From positions 1,935,554 to 1,999,553 of the forward strand of contig ONZQ02000007.1 of NCBI GenBank assembly GCA_900312665.1: a stretch of DNA of 64,000 nt. The letters are read 5' to 3'. The DNA comes from Cephalotrichum gorgonifer (Eukaryota > Ascomycota > Sordariomycetes > Microascales > Microascaceae). Both the position numbers and the translations under genes were made by a program. This document shows positions 55,838 to 64,000 of the stretch, piece after piece (position 1 is the first letter of the stretch; each line of letters opens with the position of its first letter). Under the pieces are notes generated by a model. It did not search any database. It saw nothing but the letters and a program-made list of their open reading frames with translations, and was not told the origin of the DNA.

Positions 55838-58428
55838 TCAGCTAGTATGATACTTCTGCATCGGCAGCGTCAGGTGTCCCAGGTCGAGGTCCTCCCAGTC
55901 CTCATCCCGCGAGGATCCATCTTCCCGGAGACTGTCGTTCGGCAACATAACTGCGCGGTCTAGTGCATACGGCAGAGCACGGTGCCGGCCCCGGATCATG
56001 GTGAAGCACATGACGAGCTTGCTGAAGGCCGTGAACTTCCCGCTGAGGGAGGTGGCGACCGAGGGGTGACCTATAGATAAACCGACGTTGCCACTGCGGT
56101 ATCGTCAGCCGCCTTCTTCCTTAGGGAACATTACAAACGGTCACGACTTACTACCCTGACACAACTTCGAAGAATATCGGGAAAATGGCGAAACCCTGGT
56201 TAGCTGTTAGCATGAGCGGAAAGACAGCGAGCTCGGGTCACTTACAGGGTCGTCGGGGTCCATTATCCGATCCGCCTCAGCGATGCAGAGGACCAGTGTG
56301 CCCAAGAAGATGTACCACAGATCAAACGCCAACTGATTCCGAATGTGTGACATGATATACGAGCCTGCTCGTGACTCGTTCAAGTGCATATCGTCCGAAA
56401 ATCTACCCAGAGACCTCTCCTCGTAGGTATTGGACGAGCGGATGCTTATAGCGATCGGCAGAATCGCAATATACATCATGATCACCAAGCTAAACTGCAC
56501 GCCAGGGTTCACCTCAGCGAGGTTAAACACTGAAGTTCCTGTATGTCGGGAGGAGGCAGACTGGTAGATTGCAGCCAAAATTCTAGGGCCTAAGGGGAGG
56601 TCGTTGACTGCCGGGTTTTTCAGGTCGAGGATGACGATAAGCAAGATGTCGATGAGGTTTAAGATGGAAATAATGCCGAGCAGGACCCATGTCGTCACAC
56701 TAGGAAATAGTAAGAGGTAGCAGCGGCGTGGGTGGTCAAGGATGAAAGAGAGTGTTTCTTTCCTAGACGAGTCTTCTGGAGCGCATTTATAGATTACCCA
56801 GATCATCAACCGTAGGAAAACCGGGTAAAGTGTATTGCCGGCGAACGCGAGGAAGGACATGACGATAAGAGGCCATGTAGCGTCGTTGAAGTGGATCATA
56901 GAGTCCGGGGTCAAGGTGAACCCACAGTTATTGATCATTGTCTGGGAGGAGTAGAATCCCCTTGAAACGGAGGCCCGTTAGCTAGAACGGCGCCCGGATC
57001 TCCCAAACACGACAGGTTACCTACCAGAATGTCTTATCCTGTCCACACTCTTCGAGGTAATCAGTGTACTTGGCCGGGGCTTTATGTATCCAGCTAACTA
57101 AGCTGATCACGCCAAAAGCATGCAGTGCGATGAGGTAGGCTATTAGGTGTCAGATTTTATCCGGACTCAGCTATGATCCGCTCGAGGATGATTACCTGCA
57201 GAGATTTTGAGCAAAATTTTGAGGCTTCTATACTCGATGCCACCGAGCCGCTCTCGGTCCTCGTCGGTGAGGTTGTGGAGCCGAGAGTTACGGCCAACTA
57301 ATACACCCTTGGATAAGCCTCGCAGGCGCGGCGAAGCAAGTGCCGGGGTGTCTGAAGCGCGAGACGGTTCCCGGTCGATGGAGATGCCGCCAGGGGCGAG
57401 GAAGGAGGACGCGGCATTCTCAATGGATTTCGCCAGAGAGAGCGGGGGCAATGAGATATTACTTCGCTTGCGCCAGCCGTCGGTACGACTGACGGGACGA
57501 ATGGAATCGCCATCTGTCATGAGATCAGCGATGGCTAGCCTACAAGACAAGTAGAGGAGATCGAATACCATCGCCGTAGGTGTTTGTCGTGTCTCTCTCA
57601 ACTATTGGGTAACCTTGAGCTCTTGTTAGAAACCGGTCCCGGAGTCCATAGGAATGGAAGAACGAGAATACCTCTGTCGCGATCCTGAGGGCCGGGAACG
57701 TATAAAGTCGTGTCTCTACGAGGATGGTTGTCCACGTCGCTCGCAAAAGCGATATGCGGACCGTTTCCTGTCCTACCCTCGTCCGCTGCCGGCGGGGGAG
57801 GCGTGCCCAGCTGCTGACAATGCTTGTTCAGATCGGGAGGCTGCTCCGGCCTTTCGGCATTTCTATCGCGGCCTGATTCAATGTCGTAGCTGCCCGATCC
57901 CGCAGCGGGTCGACCTAGTTAAGGTAGACATTAGGCTAGTGTGGCAACGATGGTGGTGTGTGAAGATGCGCACGACTTTCGTCCTTGAGTCGTTTCTCGA
58001 ACCAATGCAAGCGCACAGCCACGACAATAACGTTGACGAAGCAGAGGTTAGTGAAGATTGAGCCGAGGTAAGTGTAGACCTGCTGGTACGTGGCAAGGTC
58101 CTTGATATCGTAACTGCCGCCCGTGCATCAGACAAGAACGCTGACATGGCTTAGAAAACAAAATGTCTGGAAGGAGAGAACGGACGTGTTGAGGCCGGAC
58201 TCGGTGCAACCGCTGGCGCCAAAGAACAAGGCATCTATGGCCTCCAGGTTGCCGTATGGTAACAACACCGGAAGACTCAGGAGACTCCAGGAGATGATCC
58301 AAGCATCTAGGAGGTCGTCAGTTTGCCAAGCATCTACTTGCCATGCCAAGCTCAGGCTCTACCCTGAGAGGGGTGGGCAACTTACAGTGAAGGGTCAAGA
58401 AATTCAGGGGAATTTTGGGCTTCCACAT
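55838..58428 (-). CDS. TRK-type potassium transporter
   Basis: Nine exons on the minus strand (58386-58428, 58186-58336, 57977-58113, 57614-57914, 57196-57539, 57025-57139, 56246-56960, 56152-56195, 55838-56093) sum to exactly 702 codons. The four pore loops are all present: FFGASGCTESGLNTYD, TMINNCGFTLTPDSM, SSRHTGTSVFNLAEVNPGVQ and VSGYGNVGLSIGHPS, each keeping the filter Gly. KLSxxYxEECGQDKTFWGF-like sequence precedes loop 2. The hydrophilic loop (~residues 110-320) holds LYVPGPQDRDRG, typical of fungal TRKs. NQLAFDLWYIFLG and MIRGRHRALPYALDRA complete the family. It is a plasma-membrane K+ (possibly Na+) uptake system. At 701 residues it is shorter than most fungal TRKs because the loop is compact. 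It looks functional. Confidence 0.88.
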
Positions 58429-59002
58429 TGTGAGATGGGCGCCACCGAGATGGATAAGACGCAAATGCGGGATGAGCGACTGTTGACAATGATAATACTT
58501 GTACGTAGGCAAGGCGAGAGAGAGCGAGGAAGTTACAAGCAACGCACGAGAAGGGTGCTTGAATTTAAGTCACAGCCATCGAGACGCCGGACGGCGCAAA
58601 GAGGAGCGAGCAAACTCGAGCTCGGGGAGCTGAAACGACGCAACAAAGGGCAATAAATCCCTCATAGATCTTGGTGAGGTCCTCCTGGATTTTCAACTAG
58701 CGAGTCATCCACGGGATGTTACCCAAGTTGGATTAACATTACGCGACGATATCCCAACGTGGGTGGGGGATGCCGCTGGAAATTCCCTCTAGGGTGACCC
58801 ACAAATCCCCAAACTTTTGGCAACAGTTACCCGCCCTAGAGCCCCTGACTTACGCGCTGGCCCCTCCAAGTCCCTTACAGGGGCTGGGTGGGGCGGCTAT
58901 TCCGACTTTTGGGGGCGAGGGCTTCTTCTCCTTACACGACGCCGCCTTGGGGATAAAGCCACCTGAGAGCTGGCCATTATTGGCGCGAACGCGCTGCCGT
59001 CG
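58429..59002. other. TRK promoter region
   Basis: About 570 bp lies between the TRK start and the stop of the coiled-coil gene. No gene was recognised. Confidence 0.4.
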
Positions 59003-59613
59003 CTAGCGTCCGGGTCTGGTAACTATTCGGTAGATAAAATATTCTGTAACTCCAACGAGAACCAGGGCGTGGCAGCCCGCAATTAGTTTGCCGTAGAACA
59101 CGGTCGCCTCCTCCCGCGACTTGTCGATAGCCCTGCGTTCCTCCTTTTCGGCGAGACTAACGTTTTCCATCGATGCTATCGTGTCGTCCCACCGGGCCTG
59201 TTGTTCATCCAAGCGCCTCTTCTGCTCCTCCAGGTCCGCCTGCAAATTGTCCAAGAGCGCCCTCTGGTCTTTGAAGTGCTGACGCTCGCTCCCCAGTTGA
59301 GCCTCGAGCTGAAAGTACTTGTCCTCCCACTCGGCGTTGGCGATCTGGAGTCTTTGGATCTCTCGCTCGTCGAAGAAGTATTTCTCCTCGGTGGTCTGGA
59401 TGATTTCGCCTCGGCTGGTAGAAGAGACCCCGTTAGCCTGTGACGAGACTGGACAGGCGTACCGCGTATGTAGGTAATACCCTTGGCCTTGACCTTCGCA
59501 TTTCCTTCTCCTCCCAGCGCATTCCCTCCGCCCACGTTGTATTCAATCTTCGGTCTGGCGGGTTGTCCATCATCTGCCGTCGCCGGTAGTTCTTTGCGGT
59601 CTGCGCCCGACAT
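59003..59613 (-). CDS. Small coiled-coil, C-terminally membrane-anchored protein
   Basis: Two exons on the minus strand (59463-59613, 59003-59409) give 185 residues. The first ~50 residues are Gly/Ala-rich and polar (PKIEYNVGGGNALGGEGNAK). From IIQTTEEKYFFDEREIQRLQ to EERRAIDKSREEATVFYGKL runs a long heptad-type coiled coil rich in Glu, Arg and Gln. The end, CHALVLVGVTEYFIYRIV plus TRPGR, is one membrane segment with a basic flank, as in tail-anchored proteins. I do not recognise a family. The intron acceptor at 59410 is chosen because it keeps both the frame and the coiled coil. Confidence 0.65.
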
Positions 59614-59956
59614 CCAGCCGCGGAGAGCCCCAGGGCTGACCGAACCGACGTCCGCAGCGGCGACGCGGGTCCTGTTCCGTCAAAACGAGATCTGTGACTG
59701 TTCCGCATTGAGCCATGTCACGTGGACTCTGTGATCGGGGTTTTCCGTGGGCGGTAGAAGCAGTAATTGGATCGCTGGCACTAAGCCTCGAGCGGATATC
59801 GCTGCTAGCGAACGAAGGCTTCGTGATCGAGGTTTTCTTTGTCGACGGCGGTCGGGGCGCTGAACTGAATTAGGCGGTAGCACATGATGGCGAGGGGATG
59901 GTGATATAAGCCAAGAAAATCGGACACGCGGTTTAACTGCTCCTGACCTTGGTTGG
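59614..59956. other. Divergent spacer
   Basis: This 343 bp lies between the coiled-coil gene (-) and the rhodopsin-like gene (+). No feature was seen. Confidence 0.4.
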
Positions 59957-60775
59957 ATGGACACTGCCGAAAATCCGAGCCCAGGCGAACGAGTCGCAGG
60001 GACGACTCGGGAAGGCGCCATGAAGAGCGATGCGCCGTGGGCACTAAGTGTTATGTGGTCCTTGACATCCATCACTCTTGTCTTCGTTATCCTCAGACTG
60101 TACACGCGTGTAGCCATCGTCAAAACATTCGGTGCCGACGACGCTACGTACAATAACGCCTTCGTAAGTCCGCCCTTAACCCCGACGCTGAACAAGGGAT
60201 CATCCGCTCACCGAATCCGTCACAGGTTCTCCAGCTCATATTCACAGTCTTCACACAGCTGTCGGCAAACCATGGCTTTGGCCAGAGCATGTCCGAGATT
60301 GGAGACGCGGAGGATGTGGCTCGGGCCGTGCTGCTCGAGGTGATCGGGCAGACATTCGCCGCAATCGGTATGGCGGTCGCGAAGTGGTCCCTCGGTCTTT
60401 TCCTCTTGCGCTTCGTCAACATCAACATGATATGGCACAGGACGGCAATCTGGACCGCCATGGCAGGCCTGATGTTGACTTCCATTTCGGTGGCCGTCAT
60501 CTTCTGGCTGCAATGCAACCCGCCGGCGTACCTCCGGGATCGCCGGATTCCGAGGGGCTTCTGCCACATCGATACCATACCGGTTGCTTTCACACTTTGT
60601 AGTAAGCGCCTACCAAGGGAGTTGGAAGTCGGCGAGCTTCTTGTTTAATTGCTAACATGTTGCCCTTGAAGTTTACTGCGTCGTTGTCGACTTCTTCTTC
60701 GCTATTCTCCCTTGGATATCACTCTGGAATCTTACCATGAATAGGAGGGAAAAGATTCTTATTGCCGGGAGTTGA
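59957..60775 (+). pseudogene. Truncated rhodopsin-domain (PTH11-related) membrane protein
   Basis: Exon 1 (59957-60163) and exon 2 (from 60226) give a first membrane segment (VMWSLTSITLVFVILRLYTR), KTFGADDATYNNAF, FVLQLIFTVFTQLSANHGFG, VIGQTFAAIGMAVAKWSLGLFLLRF and VAVIFWLQCNPPAYLRD, the fungal 'integral membrane protein, rhodopsin domain' pattern. The next piece (VYCVVVDFFFAILPWISLWNLTMNRREKILIAGS) cannot be spliced on in frame with the donors present and ends at TGA 60773-60775. About three membrane segments and the C-terminus are missing where AT-rich repeat DNA begins. Confidence 0.7.
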
Positions 60776-60819
60776 GCCTCGGTGTTTTGTAGGTCGCGAT
60801 TCACTTCAATCCTAACCAT

Positions 60820-60905
60820 TATTCTCAATTCAACTCTTGAAGAGTTGATTTAAAGATAATAGAAAGAGAAGACCTACAAAAGAATATAAGGGTAGAATTG
60901 ATTTA
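60820..60905. repeat. AT-rich dispersed repeat remnant (copy 2)
   Basis: This matches 33310-33395: TATTCTCAATTCAACTC, then GAATTGATTT-like and CCTACAAAAGAATA blocks, with mostly A/G and C/T differences. It is the left edge of the AT-rich block that runs to the end of the window. Confidence 0.6.
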
Positions 60906-61047
60906 GATTTATATTTCTAAATCAACTCAATACTTCCAGAGATCATATAAATATATACTCAATTTATCTAAGTAGCACTTTAATCATTCTATCCTATATC
61001 TAAATCATTAATTTATATAACTATTATTATATATATTATAGCCTTCT

Positions 61048-61425
61048 TGTTACAAAACAAACATTCCCTGACACTTATAGTCATATATAAGGCAGTGGCA
61101 ACAGGCAGAATTACAGATATATATATAAAGGAGAACTAATCAGGGATAGATCACTAGATCAAGATGATCTATAATCTAGGAGAGATCATTAGATTATAAT
61201 GATCTTATAATCCAATATCAAAGAAGGATTATACTAGACTATAATCCTAAGGAAGACTATTACTATATAAAGCTATACTCTTTACTATATAGCTAGTTAT
61301 CTTTTCTCTTCTAAGATAGTAATCAATTTACAGTTATTCTATAGACAGATATTCAGTTTATCTTGATAATAAGTCCCTTCTCTGAAGATACTTATATAAT
61401 ATAACTATAACTTATTGTTACAGCT
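61048..61425. repeat. LTR-like direct repeat, copy 1
   Basis: It begins TGTTACAAAAC...ATTCCCTGACACTTA and ends near ATAACTATAACTTATTGTTACA. It aligns along its whole length with 61814-62180. It is the more AT-rich copy. Confidence 0.75.
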
Positions 61426-61813
61426 CAGCCAAGAGTTTGTTCAACAGTTGGGGCTGAAAGTGTATATTATCTCAAGATAGGGGGAAAGGAGAAAGAGGAA
61501 GGCACTGCCTAGCTGCTAGGGAGCAGCTAGATATAGGTTAATATGGGGCCTGTGTACTCATACTTTGAGTAGATATCTATTTCAGTTAGGCATCTGGCAG
61601 ATAGCACTAGATACTATATACTGATAATATTCAACAGGTTTTTGCCTATAATATTACCCCTCTCCTCCCTCACAGCACCCTCTATATATATCTGTAGCTG
61701 GCCAGTAATCTCTATAATAAATGAATTTTCTCTTACCTCCTTATAGCCTCATTACTGCTATATTGTTGCTCTTTAGGTCCCTCCCCTTCTTTACAGTATC
61801 CTTATACTATATT
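61426..61813. other. Stretch between the two LTR-like copies
   Basis: This is 390 bp of AT-rich DNA without an open frame and with no recognised element. It may be decayed element sequence or older host DNA. Confidence 0.35.
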
Positions 61814-62180
61814 TGTCATGAAACTAATATTCCTTGACGCTTACGGTTATATGCAAGGTGGTGGTAATGGGCAGAATCACAGATGTGTATGTAAGGGAAA
61901 ATCAATCAGGGATAGATCGCTGGATTGGAGTGATCTACGATCTAGGAGAGATCATTAGATCATAATGATCCTATGATCCGATATCAGAGAAAGATTGCAC
62001 CAGACTGCGATCCTAAGGAAGACTATTACTATATAAGCTATACTCTTTACTATATAGCTAGTTATCTTTTCTTTCCTTAGATAGTAATCAATCTATAGTC
62101 ATTCTATAGACAGATACTTAGTTTATCTTGATAATAAGTCCCTTTCCTAAAGATACTTATATAATATAACTATAACTTAT
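61814..62180. repeat. LTR-like direct repeat, copy 2
   Basis: It begins TGTCATGAAACT...ATTCCTTGACGCTTA and ends near ATAACTATAACTTATA. Compared with copy 1 it keeps G or C at many sites where copy 1 has A or T. It is probably the 5' LTR of the element that follows. Confidence 0.75.
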
Positions 62181-62456
62181 ATAATACTGTAATATTCAGA
62201 ACTTACTTCTTAATTGGAACCCCAGCTTTATAAGCCCTTATAAGCCTATTATAATTCAGATTATAATATATTGACTACTTCTATTAGATAAGTGCTCTAC
62301 TATTAACAGTATCAAGATAATAGGAAATCAGGAAATCCTAGCCAGAGGACCAGCTTATCCTCTGAACCTTATAAAAGAATAACTGCTTAAAGAAATATAG
62401 TGATTCAAGGCAGCTAATATAGAGCTATAGGATTATAATAACCGAGGAGCCTAGGA

Positions 62457-63300
62457 GATGGAGATGATTAAGATATATATAGTAGATTTGGAGATATATC
62501 TGAGTAAGCCTGTAGCTAAATTCCCCAGATCTGAGAAGTTTAATAGGACCTGAGGGAAGCTTTAGCCCTTCCTTATATATATAAGAGCCTACTATAATAA
62601 CTACTATATCTACAAGATCTATAAGAAGGTCATTACTATAGCCAGATTCCTAATAGATGATATAGCAGTTTGATTTAAATTAACCCTTCAGAGTTACTAT
62701 AAAGAAAAAAGTAAAAAATAGGAAGAAGAAATCAAGGAAATCTTTATCAGCTATAGTAAATTTAAAGAAATAATCAAGGGAGCTTTCGATAATCCTGATA
62801 AAGATAGCTTGATATAATATAAACTATAAGAACTTTGATAAAAAGGATCTACTTAGAATATATAATAAAGTTCTGATAGATTGCTATATATCTAGAATAG
62901 GATAATAAGTCTATAATTAACTGATTCTATTATAGACTAAAAGATAAAGTGAAGGATAAATTTATCAAAATCTTTGATCAATCTAAGGAGCTCACCAAGT
63001 ATATAGATCTTACTATAAGAATCGATAATCGATTCTATATCAGATATATAGAAAAGAGAAGATAACAACTACTAAACTACTATAAGAGATAATATTAGAA
63101 TAAAAGATATAAGATAAATATATTATAGAAATAATAAAATAGGAATATCTCTTAGAGATATTATAATAGGCCTATAGAGCTAGATATTAATCAAACTAAT
63201 AAATTGAAGAAAGATAAAAATATTATAAAGTATTTCAACTATAATAAGATAGATTACTATACTCGGGAGTATAGGAAAGAGTAAAATTAGAAAGGAGTAT
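62457..63300 (+). pseudogene. RIP-decayed retrotransposon gag region
   Basis: After copy 2, stop-riddled frames read MEMIKIYIVDLEIYLSK, KFNRT*GKL*PFLIYIRAYYNNY (the gag-like 'F.Gt.gkL..Fl...r.y') and, near 63230, YFNYNKIDYYTREYRKE. The last looks like a zinc knuckle whose Cys codons became Tyr by C-to-T change. It is a Ty3/gypsy-type element by order (LTR, gag). Confidence 0.6.
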
Positions 63301-64000
63301 CTGATAGATAGAAGAATATCAGTTTAAACAGTATAGCCTAAATTAATATAGTCTCTATATATTAATCTGATAATAAAGGAAAATAGGACTGAATATATCA
63401 GATAGTAGTATAAGGAGAGCTAATAGTAGTAGAATCCTAAGAGGCTAAAGAAGATAACAGAGATATATTTAACTATTATATCAACTCTGATAATAATCTC
63501 TAAGAAGATAAGAAATCTAAACTACAGGATCATCAGAATAAAGAGAATATCGACAATATCCTAAAGGACTCTCAGTAATATAAGATAGCTGAAAAGATCA
63601 TCAATAAGCAATTACTATCACTATTTATCTAGCAGAGCAGACTAAGAGATAGAGGACAGTACCTTCTAGTATATCAGTATTACTAATAGTACTAGAGAAT
63701 TCTTAATATAGCTCTACTATCTCTAAAAAGTGAATTTATCTAAATATAACTATGATATACTATATACAAGTTTACAGAATATATATAGATAGCTAATCTA
63801 TAGGAAATATTTATCTAATATTACTTAGAAGAATAGGATGATATCTAAGAATACTATAAAGACTTAGAATATATAAATAAGCTAATAAATAATAAAGAGA
63901 GTAATATAGTAGAGTCCGAGGAGGATAAAGACTTAATCTATAATAATATATACTATATCTATAGAATAGTAGGAAAACTCTATAAGATCATCTGAGAAAA
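63301..64000. other. AT-rich retrotransposon interior, runs off the window
   Basis: The same AT-rich, stop-dense composition continues to the window edge, where protease/polymerase remnants would be expected. No domain could be read. Confidence 0.45.

Noticed and set aside
56071..56093. Intron ending at TATAG before GHPSVATS in the TRK gene
   Set aside because: Ending the intron at 56094 instead restores the conserved pore loop SGYGNVGLSIG; the later acceptor would delete it.
57654..58061. 135-codon plus-strand frame (MEEREYLCRDPEGRERIK...)
   Set aside because: It overlaps TRK exons 3 and 4, whose spliced product matches the family on the minus strand.
1..64000. CRISPR arrays, bacterial operons, tRNA or rRNA genes
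   Set aside because: Spliceosomal introns and fungal families rule out a bacterial context; no cloverleaf, rRNA motif or spaced repeat array was found by eye.

Overview
The window is nuclear DNA of a filamentous ascomycete (Pezizomycotina; gene content looks Eurotiales-like, Aspergillus or Penicillium type). Genes carry many 50-90 nt introns with GTNNGT...CTAAC...AG signals. Families include a Zn2Cys6/Fungal_trans regulator, anion-symporter and sugar-porter transporters, a fungal P450 and TRK, YVC1 and NHA1 type ion transporters. AT-rich transposon remnants look decayed by repeat-induced point mutation (RIP). I joined exons by hand wherever reading frame, splice signals and family motifs agreed. 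I identified protein families from recognised motifs, without any database search.

Region A (1-33,200) is a metabolic accessory region. It holds a short-chain dehydrogenase tail, an anion-type MFS permease, a sugar transporter diverging from a DUF1593 nucleoside-hydrolase-like protein, an unknown membrane protein, a zinc alcohol dehydrogenase and a Zn2Cys6 regulator. Next comes a compact aromatic module: a fumarylacetoacetate-hydrolase-family enzyme, a phenol-hydroxylase-type FAD monooxygenase and, divergent from it, a type I extradiol ring-cleavage dioxygenase. A P450 and a large secreted GH106-like (alpha-L-rhamnosidase type) glycosidase follow. Together they could form a fungal meta-cleavage pathway with uptake and its own regulator, possibly fed by rhamnosylated plant phenolics. 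The glycoside link is inference.

Region B (33,200-41,800) is gene-poor. It starts with an AT-rich repeat remnant that stops sharply at about 33,640, then holds a poorly conserved acidic protein with a C-terminal Myb/SANT-like domain and a GNAT acetyltransferase.

Region C (41,800-58,430) holds three monovalent or divalent cation transport genes: an NHA1-type Na+/H+ antiporter, a YVC1-like TRP channel and a complete nine-exon TRK potassium transporter. Among them lie decayed genes: a frameshifted asparaginase-like gene, a TRK remnant in which the first exon is joined to the last, a broken F-box-like gene, a dead Tc1/mariner transposase that has replaced the 3' end of a PQ-loop gene, and aminoglycoside-phosphotransferase-like and ankyrin fragments.

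Region D (58,430-64,000) has a small coiled-coil tail-anchored protein and a truncated rhodopsin-like membrane protein. The truncated gene ends at an AT-rich block containing a duplicated LTR-like sequence and a stop-riddled gag region that runs off the window.

A 562-base assembly gap (29,290-29,851) interrupts the glycosidase gene. No tRNA, rRNA or CRISPR was seen.
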